Shown here: in pieces, positions 1 to 5,429 of the stretch
Numbering within the stretch: the stretch's first letter is position 1
Layout: the number at the start of each line of letters is the position of its first letter
Assembly: GCA_050701635.1 (NCBI GenBank)
Contig: JBOGDF010000344.1
Location: 1 to 5,752, forward strand
Reading direction: 5' to 3'
Source of the DNA: WHSM01 sp050701635
Lineage (GTDB): Bacteria > Actinomycetota > Actinomycetes > Mycobacteriales > Micromonosporaceae
Length of the DNA stretch: 5,752 nt
Program-made: the position numbers and the translations under genes
The notes under the pieces: model-generated
The model's database searches: none
Told to the model about the DNA's origin: nothing
The model's input: the letters and a program-made list of their open reading frames with translations, nothing else

Positions 1-1
1 G

Positions 2-202
2 ATCCGGGCGATGGCGGCCCGCGCCGTCGGCATCGGCCTGCGCCCCGAGTACGACGCTCCGCCCCCCCGCCCCGGTGGCCGAAGCGTCCCACTGACGCGG
101 GCCGGGCCGGGCCGTCCCACTGACGACCGCGCCGCGGACGGCGGTCGGGTCATGCCAGGGCGACGGCTCCAGCGATACCGGCGACCAGGAAGCACGCCGT
201 GA
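2..202 (+). CDS. Possible C-terminal end of a gene entering from the left edge (partial, hypothetical)
   Basis: Bases 2-57 read in this frame have G or C at nearly every third position, and the A/T bases fall at codon positions 1 and 2, as in a genuine high-GC coding region. The residues begin IRAMAARAVGIGLRPEYDAP. Beyond about base 60 the frame turns Pro/Arg/Gly-rich, crosses a direct repeat and a hairpin, and only stops with TGA at 200-202, 53 bases inside the 3' end of the convergent membrane-protein gene. The true protein could therefore end earlier through a sequence error, or this tail could be a real but poorly conserved extension. No family is recognised and no internal start can be argued for. 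The upstream part lies outside the window. The call rests on codon composition over fewer than 20 codons and is weak. Confidence 0.3.
   Translation: MRAMAARAVGIGLRPEYDAPPPRPGGRSVPLTRAGPGRPTDDRAADGGRVMPGRRLQRYRRPGSTP
85..125. repeat. 13-bp direct repeat, two copies 28 bp apart
   Basis: CGTCCCACTGACG occurs at 85-97 and again, identically, at 113-125. The spacer is a run of GGGCC units (about 99-112). Each copy is also a tiny inverted repeat (CGTC, five bases, GACG), and the first copy extends to GCGTC/GACGC. The repeats lie downstream of the operon's last stop. They could be a remnant of a tandem duplication, a pair of protein-binding sites or part of a termination region. Sequence alone does not decide. 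Confidence 0.6.
124..147 (-). terminator. GC-rich hairpin, candidate terminator of the CHAT operon
   Basis: CGACCGC (124-130) and GCGGTCG (141-147) form a perfect 7-bp stem around a 10-base loop. The hairpin starts two bases after the TGA of the last operon gene (152-150, minus strand). No T-tract follows on the minus strand, which is common for terminators in high-GC actinobacteria, where strong stems alone are often assigned this role. The same stem could work in the other direction for a gene entering from the left. An alternative pairing of GCCG (131-134) with CGGC (139-142) exists. The structure is seen; termination is inferred from position. Confidence 0.4.
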
Positions 203-1106
203 CCAGCACGCCGACCGACACCGCGAAACCGGTCGGGTCGTCGGCGTCGTCGTCCCCGAGCTCGGGCTCCAGCTCGGCGTCGAGCGGGACGTTGCGATAC
301 CAGTGCTGGGCCAGCCGGCGCCACAGCCCCGGCTCCTCGGTGAGCCCGAGCTGCCGCAACAGCTCCCCCCGGTGTACGTCGAAGGCCGTACGGAGGTGCT
401 GCCCGTACGTGACCGCCGTGGCGACCGCCCCCCGGTACGCCAGCCACGCGACGCCGGCGCCACCCCACAGGCACAGCAGGAACCGCCACCACGGGGCGCC
501 GGTCGCGAGCAGGTATCCGCCGCCGGCGACCGCGAACATGCTGGCCAGCGCCGAGATGGTCACCATCAGGTCGATGCCGCCTCGGGCCGCCGCGATCTGG
601 GTCACCTGGCGTTCCGGCAGCACCTGGTAGAGCCGGGGCCAGACGACGGCGGTGTCGATGCCGTACCGGTCCTTCGGGTAGAGCTCGGCGCTGCGCAGCA
701 CGTTGCCGAACCGGGTCGGCATCACCTCGCCCGGCTGCGAGGGCAGTGGGTAACGCAGATGGATCTGCGGGTACGCGTCGGGGTCCCGCGCCAGCGCCGC
801 GAGCCGGCGTTGGTGCCGGCGGCGGCCCCAGGCGGCGAGCAGCCGGCCGGGCGGCGTACCCCAGTAACCCTCGTAAAGGCGGAGCAGCGCGGGGGTCGCG
901 GCCGACACCACGCAGGCGAGCAGCCCGGTGGCGGCGACCAGCACCAGCAGCGCGAATCCGCCGGCGTCGTCCCACCGGTCGGCCGCAACCGCGGGGTCGG
1001 CCCCGGCCAGCCAGACGAACCCCGCCAAGAGCACGAAAAGCGCACTCGGGAGTACGGCGTTGAGCAGGAACCGGCGGTCCAGCGCGCCGGTCACGGTGCC
1101 GATCAC
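150..1106 (-). CDS. Five-helix membrane protein of unknown function, third gene of the CHAT operon
   Basis: This gene encodes 318 residues. The GTG start (1106-1104) overlaps the TGA of the preceding gene as GTGA and has GGGAGG four bases upstream. The frame stays open to 1223, but those extra codons overlap gene 2 and lack coding character. Predicted membrane helices lie at about 13-35, 49-71, 178-202, 206-224 and 294-317. Arg11/Arg12 before helix 1 and the basic RRRHQRR segment (95-101) put the N terminus and the long 72-177 loop in the cytosol. That loop holds a motif-rich stretch (about 119-165) including PTRFGN, AELYPKDRYGID and WPRLYQVLPE. I recall similar stretches in other actinobacterial membrane proteins of unknown function, though this is memory only. 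A second cytosolic segment (225-292) carries an aromatic/basic helix and ends in an acidic run (276-290, 9 of 15 Asp/Glu) just before the last helix. No enzyme or transporter motif is visible. Translational coupling to a CHAT protease gene makes it a candidate partner or substrate. Confidence 0.85.
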   Translation of the reverse strand: MIGTVTGALDRRFLLNAVLPSALFVLLAGFVWLAGADPAVAADRWDDAGGFALLVLVAATGLLACVVSAATPALLRLYEGYWGTPPGRLLAAWGRRRHQRRLAALARDPDAYPQIHLRYPLPSQPGEVMPTRFGNVLRSAELYPKDRYGIDTAVVWPRLYQVLPERQVTQIAAARGGIDLMVTISALASMFAVAGGGYLLATGAPWWRFLLCLWGGAGVAWLAYRGAVATAVTYGQHLRTAFDVHRGELLRQLGLTEEPGLWRRLAQHWYRNVPLDAELEPELGDDDADDPTGFAVSVGVLVTACFLVAGIAGAVALA

Positions 1107-1624
1107 GGAGCCTCCCGGATCGCCAGCGGGTGCGTCGCGAGCCGCGGATTCCCGCACTCCGGCGGGTGCGCCGGATCCAGGTACGCCAGCGTGTTGACGT
1201 ACCCGCAGCCGGCGGCCCGGCACCGGATCCGGGCCCGTGGCAGCCGGGGATCGCCCGGTACGTCCACGTCCCCGGCCTCGCCGCCCGGCCCCATCACCGA
1301 CGGTGCCGGCGCGTACTGCCCGGATCCCAGGTACGTGTCAAGCACCTCGACCGGCAGCACGCCCCGCACCGTGCCGTCCGTCTCGCAGACCACGAACCCG
1401 GGCAGCTCCGGGTACGCGTCGAGCAGCGTCAGCAGCGCGGAGTCGGCCAGCTCGGCGAGCGTCAGGCCGGGGGCGACCAGCAGCACCGGCTCGTGCGCCC
1501 GCCCGTCGGTGTCGACCACGGCGACCGGGCCGGCGTCGTCGCACACCACCCCGACGCCGCTCTCCCAGTCGCCGGCCGCCGCCAGCACGGCGGCGGGTAC
1601 GGCGTGCTCGCCGACGGTGGTCAT
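1103..1624 (-). CDS. Small protein with a CBS-like half motif and a C-terminal Cys/His cluster, second gene of the CHAT operon
   Basis: This gene encodes 173 residues and is cytosolic, with no signal or membrane helix. Its ATG overlaps the TGA of the CHAT gene (ATGA, 1624-1621), and GGAGA sits at 1635-1631, inside the last CHAT codons, so translation is probably coupled. Residues about 52-99 follow the pattern of one CBS repeat: PGLTLAELADSALLTLLD, then a hydrophobic FVVCETDG strand-turn and VRGVLPVEVL. CBS repeats usually come in pairs that bind adenosine nucleotides; only one convincing half is visible, so a dimer or a degenerate first half (about 20-50) would be needed. After a Gly/Pro/Asp linker (about 105-129), the C terminus has Cys135, Cys140, Cys157 and His165, spaced like a small zinc-binding knuckle. 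No catalytic motif is seen. A sensor or adaptor role beside the protease is inference. The reading frame is confident; the domain assignments are moderate. Confidence 0.85.
   Translation of the reverse strand: MTTVGEHAVPAAVLAAAGDWESGVGVVCDDAGPVAVVDTDGRAHEPVLLVAPGLTLAELADSALLTLLDAYPELPGFVVCETDGTVRGVLPVEVLDTYLGSGQYAPAPSVMGPGGEAGDVDVPGDPRLPRARIRCRAAGCGYVNTLAYLDPAHPPECGNPRLATHPLAIREAP
1111..1116 (-). promoter_or_regulatory. Ribosome binding site of the membrane-protein gene
   Basis: GGGAGG on the minus strand, four bases before the GTG at 1106. It lies inside the last codons of gene 2 and decides the start: the only long alternative, at 1223, would bury over 100 bases inside gene 2. The surrounding 11 bases (1108-1118) are identical to those before the CHAT gene start (4893-4903). 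Confidence 0.65.
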
Positions 1625-4600
1625 CGCCAGTCTCCGATCAGCACGAACGGCGCCCAGAAGTACGGGTGGGCGAAGGGACGTACACCGTATTCGATCTCGC
1701 CAGGGCTGCGCAGCGCGCGACGGCACCGGGTCTGCGCCAACCGCAGCGCGGCCCGGGTCGGCTCGCCGCCCGGCACCTCGGGCGCCTCCGCCAGCTCCTG
1801 GTACGCCGCCAGCGCGGCGGCGAAGTCGCGGCACCGGAACCGTACGTCCGCGATGTCTTGCCGCAGCAGCCACTGCTCCGCCGGCGCGACGTGCGTCATC
1901 GCCTGCCCGCAGTACGCGATCACCGCCGTACCGGTCATGGCGCGGGTGGCGAGCTGGGCTTCCCGCAGCGCCGCGACCTTGCTGGCACCGTCGAGCAGCC
2001 GCCGGTAGAACTCGCTCATCAGCACGCTGGTGGCGATCTCGTCGACCGACCAGAGCGTGGCGAGTACGGACGGCGTGCCGGCGAACATCGCGGCGCGGGC
2101 CAGCCCGATCAGCTCCTCGCCGGCCTCGTTCTCGCTGATCCCGCTCTGGCAGGCGCTGAAGGTGACCAGGTCGGCCCGCATGGTCAGCCCCATCAGCTCG
2201 GCGACGGTGAGCCGTTCCCCGCCGCTGAGCACGATCCCGGACTGCAGCGGATCGTCGGTGTCGAACTCGCCGTGGCACGCCAGGTGCAGCAGATCCACCG
2301 AGTCCGCCCCGATCAGCCCCTCGTGCAGCGCGTCCGCGCTGGCGTCGGCGCCGATCCGGGTCGGTGCCGCGCCGTCCGGAAGCAGCGTCTGGATCTCGGC
2401 CGCCTGCACCCGGGCGTGCGGCAGCGGCGCGTCGGTGCTGGAGTCGGCGAGCAGCAGCGCCCGTTCCCGCCGGCCGGTGCGCTTGGCCTGGCAGTGCCGC
2501 AGCACCGTCAGGCTCGGTACGTAGCACACCGGGTTGCGTTCGATCAGCGGTGCGCCGCCGACGGTCATCGCGTGCAGCGGCACCCGGTGCATGCTGCTGA
2601 ACGGGGAGAAGCACAGCACCTCGCCCGGCTGCGACCACTCCAGCACCGGCGCCAGGAACGGCTCCAGCACCGCGTCGATGCCGTCCAGGTCGCCGGACCA
2701 GTCGGCGTCGCGTACGGCGCGGTAGATGGCGGCGTGCTCGTACGGCAGGTGCACCATCACCGGCTCCGGCAGGTCGGCGCGGGCCACGAAGAGCACCATG
2801 TCCGCCTCGCCGGTCATGTGGTACTCGAACACCACCGCCGGCGGGTCCGACATCGTCGCCAGCAACTGCTGCGCGGCCGGGTACGTGATCGGGGTCGCGC
2901 TGCGCAGCTGGGCGTACTCCGCCGCCTCGCCGCCCGCCGCGATCATCTCCTGCCACACCTGGTGCAGCGCGGCGCGCTCGCTGCGGAGCTGCCGCAGCGC
3001 CCAGACTCGCTGCTCGCCCTCGTACATGTCGAGCAGCATCGACGCCACGCCGTGGTTCATGTCCGCCTGCTTCTCCCGCTCCGTCAGCTCGTCGTCGCCG
3101 GACGGCGGCCGCGCCTCGGAGCCGAGCAGCTCCGACATGCCGCGCGCTCGCGCCTGCTCCGCCAGCTCGAATCCGGCGATGGCGGGCTGTTCGGTGATCT
3201 CGGGGTGCTCGGCGAGCAGCGACAGCGCCTGCAGGTGCGCCATGGTCAGTGCGCCCAGTTCGTCGGCGGTAGACGGGTCGAGCAGCCCGCCCCGGTAGCG
3301 GTCGTACCCCCCGACCGCCGTACGCAGGCTGGCGTACGCCTCCGCCGGCTGGTCCAGACCCTTCTGCGCCAGGGCGAGCCAGTAGCAGGCGTTGAGCAGC
3401 GTGAACGGCTGCTCCCGGCCCTCCGCCTCCTTGGCGACACCGGAGAGGATCTCCGCGGCTTCGGCGTACAGCCCGGCCTGTACCGCGTGCCGGCCGAGGT
3501 CGAGGCTGGTCTGGAGCACGCCGGTGTCGCCCAGGTTCTGCAGGAACGGCACGCCGTAGATGTGTTGCCGGGCGAGGCCCGCGGTGTTGGTCTCCACCAG
3601 TCGCAGGCTCTCGGTGGCGCCGGCGTACTGCCAGGGGAACAGGCGCCGGCCGAGGTCACGTCCCGCCTCCGCCAGGATGACCGCGCGGTCTCGGCGGGTC
3701 GGCCGGACCGCGTCCGCGCGCTGGTAGAGCGCTGCCGCCAGCTCCTGCTTGTCGTCGTCGAACGAAGCCTGGTACGCCGCGGAGAACAGCGCGAGTCGCC
3801 GGATCACGGCGCTCAGCGACTCGTCCTCCGCGATCCGAATCGCCTCGGCGTACGAGGATTCCGGGTCCGCGTCGCCCAGCGCCTGACTGAGCTGGGCGAA
3901 GGCGTACAGGTTCGGCAGCCCGAGCGTCTGGAACCGGGTGGCGCTGTCGGCGAGCAGCGCCGCCGCCTCCTCGTGCTGTCCGCGGTGGATCGCGAGCTGG
4001 GCGTGGGCGGTCTGGGCGTATGCCCGGATCGAGGTCACCCGGTCGGCCACGGCACCGCGCCGGGGCTCGGTCAGGGTGGGCAGCACGTACGTCTCCACCA
4101 CGTAGAGCCCCTCGATGACCATGTCGAGCAGCTCGTCGACCGCGAAGCCGTCATCCGGGGTGGCGATGCCCGGTATCGGCACCGGGGTCGCCGGGTTGCC
4201 CGCGACGCCGGTCAGCGCCTGGGTGACCATCACGCGCAGCAGGCTGTCGTCCGGGCGCCTCGGCGCCACCAGTGCGTCGCGGGCCCACAGCAGCCACAGC
4301 CCGAGCCGGATCTGGGGCTGCTGCGACATCAGCATCGTGACGTCCAACGACCACACCCGGTGGTGGCCGCCTGTGATCAAGGCCTTCAGCGGCGGCACCA
4401 GCTGCGCCGACGCCAGCCCGAGCGCCGCCGGTGCCAACGCTGTGGTCTGCGCGCTACCGGACGCGAAGACTCCCGCCAGCATCGCCGCCAGCAGTCCGTC
4501 GCGCAGGAACAGGTAGTCGATTCCGTTCAGCGCCCGGGTCGGCAGCCATCCGGGCCGGCGACTGCGCAGCACCCACGCGGTGAGGGAGAGCACGATCAGC

Positions 4601-4890
4601 GCTGCCCCGGCGTACCGGTGGAGGAAGGGGACGGCCAGCCAGCCACCGGTGAGCCAGTCACCCAGCGGGCTCGCCGCCACCGCGATGACCACACCCAGGA
4701 GGATCCCGTCCACCAGCCATCGGCCCATCCGGATGCTCCGGTGGTGCCTGGCCGTCGACCGGATGCCGATCCACAACGTGGTGGAGACCACCAGGCCGCC
4801 GAGTACGGCGATGGTGCCGTGGGCCGCCCACACGGTCAACAGCAGCGGCACGCCGCCGATCAGGTAAGCGACCGCCGCGGCGATCCGCAC
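1621..4890 (-). CDS. Membrane-anchored TPR-CHAT caspase-like protease
   Basis: This gene encodes 1089 residues from a GTG at 4890 with GGGAGG five bases upstream. The frame is open to 5304, but that extension would run antisense through tatB. Helices at about 3-22, 25-44, 58-76 and 84-108, with basic loops at 44-57 and 109-112, predict a cytosolic C-terminal part; a weaker hydrophobic stretch lies at 127-143. Residues about 290-590 are TPR-like helical pairs, for example around 291-315 and 494-533. A charged helical linker (about 590-667) leads to the CHAT domain (about 668-1089). The catalytic His873 is in LLHLACHGEF and the nucleophile Cys914 in VTFSACQSG, followed by the usual glycine/Leu-Trp strand (FAGTPSVLATLWSVDE). 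The protein ends in HPYFWAPFVLIGDWR, a typical CHAT terminus, after an unusual insert of about 90 residues. CHAT is a caspase/separase-like cysteine protease fold. The intact dyad suggests an active enzyme, with the TPR region probably recognising a trigger or substrate. Specificity cannot be read from sequence. Confidence 0.93.
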   Translation of the reverse strand: MRIAAAVAYLIGGVPLLLTVWAAHGTIAVLGGLVVSTTLWIGIRSTARHHRSIRMGRWLVDGILLGVVIAVAASPLGDWLTGGWLAVPFLHRYAGAALIVLSLTAWVLRSRRPGWLPTRALNGIDYLFLRDGLLAAMLAGVFASGSAQTTALAPAALGLASAQLVPPLKALITGGHHRVWSLDVTMLMSQQPQIRLGLWLLWARDALVAPRRPDDSLLRVMVTQALTGVAGNPATPVPIPGIATPDDGFAVDELLDMVIEGLYVVETYVLPTLTEPRRGAVADRVTSIRAYAQTAHAQLAIHRGQHEEAAALLADSATRFQTLGLPNLYAFAQLSQALGDADPESSYAEAIRIAEDESLSAVIRRLALFSAAYQASFDDDKQELAAALYQRADAVRPTRRDRAVILAEAGRDLGRRLFPWQYAGATESLRLVETNTAGLARQHIYGVPFLQNLGDTGVLQTSLDLGRHAVQAGLYAEAAEILSGVAKEAEGREQPFTLLNACYWLALAQKGLDQPAEAYASLRTAVGGYDRYRGGLLDPSTADELGALTMAHLQALSLLAEHPEITEQPAIAGFELAEQARARGMSELLGSEARPPSGDDELTEREKQADMNHGVASMLLDMYEGEQRVWALRQLRSERAALHQVWQEMIAAGGEAAEYAQLRSATPITYPAAQQLLATMSDPPAVVFEYHMTGEADMVLFVARADLPEPVMVHLPYEHAAIYRAVRDADWSGDLDGIDAVLEPFLAPVLEWSQPGEVLCFSPFSSMHRVPLHAMTVGGAPLIERNPVCYVPSLTVLRHCQAKRTGRRERALLLADSSTDAPLPHARVQAAEIQTLLPDGAAPTRIGADASADALHEGLIGADSVDLLHLACHGEFDTDDPLQSGIVLSGGERLTVAELMGLTMRADLVTFSACQSGISENEAGEELIGLARAAMFAGTPSVLATLWSVDEIATSVLMSEFYRRLLDGASKVAALREAQLATRAMTGTAVIAYCGQAMTHVAPAEQWLLRQDIADVRFRCRDFAAALAAYQELAEAPEVPGGEPTRAALRLAQTRCRRALRSPGEIEYGVRPFAHPYFWAPFVLIGDWR
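1631..1635 (-). promoter_or_regulatory. Ribosome binding site of gene 2, inside the CHAT coding end
   Basis: GGAGA on the minus strand, six bases before the ATG at 1624, formed by the CHAT codons for Gly-Asp near its C terminus. Together with the ATGA stop/start overlap it supports coupled translation of the protease and the small CBS-like protein. Confidence 0.6.
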
Positions 4891-4892
4891 AA

Positions 4893-4903
4893 GAGCCTCC
4901 CGG
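4893..4903 (-). promoter_or_regulatory. Ribosome binding site of the CHAT protease gene
   Basis: CCGGGAGGCTC on the minus strand, with the GGGAGG core at 4901-4896, five bases before the GTG at 4890. It fixes the start at the beginning of the first hydrophobic helix and excludes the longer frame running back into tatB. The 11-base string recurs unchanged before the third gene of the operon. Confidence 0.65.
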
Positions 4904-4930
4904 TACGCGCAGGGGCACACATCGTCCCGC

Positions 4931-4949
4931 CGCCGGTACGCTGCCGGCG
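4931..4949. promoter_or_regulatory. Inverted repeat in the divergent promoter region, possible operator or leader hairpin
   Basis: CGCCGG (4931-4936) and CCGGCG (4944-4949) pair perfectly around the 7-base loop TACGCTG. The element is 41 bases upstream of the CHAT start, so it could be an operator, or a hairpin in the CHAT mRNA leader if transcription starts further upstream. GC-rich inverted repeats of this size arise by chance in such DNA, so function is uncertain. Confidence 0.35.
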
Positions 4950-4956
4950 ACGGCAC

Positions 4957-4972
4957 TGTCCGAACCTGGACA
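4957..4972. promoter_or_regulatory. Palindrome TGTCC-N6-GGACA between CHAT operon and tatB, possible operator
   Basis: TGTCC (4957-4961) and GGACA (4968-4972) are perfect inverted half-sites around six bases, a size typical of a dimeric regulator site. It lies near the centre of the 151-bp region separating the divergent starts, 67 bases from the CHAT GTG and 70 bases from the tatB ATG, where it could control either gene. A related CTGTCGGA lies at 4983-4990, resembling the left half CTGTCCGA. No regulator is encoded in the window and I do not assign a family. Confidence 0.35.
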
Positions 4973-4992
4973 CCGATCCGGGCTGTCGGAGG

Positions 4993-5021
4993 TTGGCCCG
5001 ATTCCGCGTACGCTCTATGAG
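4993..5021 (+). promoter_or_regulatory. Weak sigma-70-like promoter candidate for tatB
   Basis: TTGGCC (4993-4998) matches the -35 consensus at four of six positions. TATGAG (5016-5021) matches the -10 at four of six but lacks the usual last T; the spacer is 17 bases. Transcription would start near 5028, leaving a leader of about 14 bases that barely includes the ribosome binding site. TACGCT (5009-5014) is an alternative -10 without a good -35 partner. No convincing promoter for the CHAT operon was found on the other strand. Confidence 0.2.
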
Positions 5022-5028
5022 ATTGCGT

Positions 5029-5034
5029 GGGAGG
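5029..5034 (+). promoter_or_regulatory. Ribosome binding site of tatB
   Basis: GGGAGG seven bases before the ATG at 5042. It chooses this ATG over the in-frame GTG at 5027, which would place the binding site inside the gene and add five residues before the usual short TatB N terminus. Confidence 0.7.
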
Positions 5035-5041
5035 TACGCCG

Positions 5042-5428
5042 ATGCTCGACAACCTTGGCTGGGCCGAGATCCTCGGTCTGCTGCTGGTCGCGCTCTTCAT
5101 CCTGGGGCCGGAGCGGTTGCCGAAGGTGATCGGGGACGTGCTGCGGGGCCTGCGCAAGCTGCGCCAGATGGCGAGCAACGCCACCTCGGATCTCAGCCGC
5201 GAGCTCGGCACCGACGTGCAGCTGGAGGACCTGAATCCCAAGACGTTCCTGCGCAAGCACGTGCTGTCCGAGGAGGACGAGGAGGCGCTGAAGCGCCCGC
5301 TCACCGAGCTCTACTCCGACGTCCAGGACGTCGCGAAGGAAGCCGACCTGAGCGGCCCCACCGACACCGGCGCGGGCACCAAGTCCAACGGCCACAAACC
5401 GGCCCGCTTCGACGCCGACGCGACCTGA
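5042..5428 (+). CDS. tatB: Sec-independent protein translocase subunit TatB
   Basis: This gene encodes 128 residues, close to the usual size of actinobacterial TatB. It begins MLDNLGWAEILGLLLVALF: a very short N terminus with a glutamate (Glu9) at the head of the single membrane helix (about 6-21), then the Gly22-Pro23 hinge, then an amphipathic helix (about 24-60) rich in Arg/Lys, and a charged variable tail. The helix-hinge-amphipathic layout is shared by TatA and TatB. The early Glu, the GPERLPKVI continuation and the long acidic C-terminal region favour TatB. With TatC it forms the receptor for twin-arginine signal peptides of folded proteins exported across the cytoplasmic membrane. It is transcribed away from the CHAT operon, and its TGA lies one base from the stop of the convergent gene. 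There is no reason to link it functionally to the protease operon beyond position. Confidence 0.93.
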   Translation: MLDNLGWAEILGLLLVALFILGPERLPKVIGDVLRGLRKLRQMASNATSDLSRELGTDVQLEDLNPKTFLRKHVLSEEDEEALKRPLTELYSDVQDVAKEADLSGPTDTGAGTKSNGHKPARFDADAT

Positions 5429-5429
5429 G

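Noticed and set aside
150..1106. Third gene as a bacterial gasdermin cleaved by the CHAT protease
   Set aside because: Gasdermins are soluble in the uncleaved state and mostly beta-structured, with a short C-terminal inhibitory peptide. This protein has five clear hydrophobic helices and no resemblance I can see.
1107..1223. Longer start for the third operon gene at 1223
   Set aside because: It would overlap the 3' end of gene 2 by over 100 bases. The GTG at 1106 has GGGAGG and a GTGA overlap.
303..2138. Long open frame on the + strand, 611 codons
   Set aside because: It is antisense to the membrane protein, the CBS-like gene and part of the CHAT gene. Its translation is Arg/Pro/Gly/Ala-rich without domain pattern, and stop-free antisense frames are expected in DNA this GC-rich.
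1103..2956. Minus-strand open frame of 617 codons covering gene 2 with a long N-terminal extension
   Set aside because: The upstream part lies in the wrong frame within the CHAT gene and is low-complexity Arg/Ala/Gly. Only the last 173 codons, from the ATG at 1624 with its binding site, look coding.
1621..4890. Type III-E CRISPR (Craspase) association of the TPR-CHAT protein
   Set aside because: No CRISPR array, no gRAMP-like gene and no RNA-guided component is in the window. The membrane anchor is also unlike the soluble Craspase protease.
4891..5304. Longer start for the CHAT protein at 5304
   Set aside because: It would overlap most of tatB antisense and add a Ser/Arg-rich segment without domain character. 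The GTG at 4890 has a good binding site and begins exactly at the first membrane helix.
5042..5428. TatA instead of TatB
   Set aside because: TatA is usually shorter, with a more polar residue pattern at the helix start. The early Glu, the length of 128 residues and the long charged tail fit TatB better, though the two families are related.
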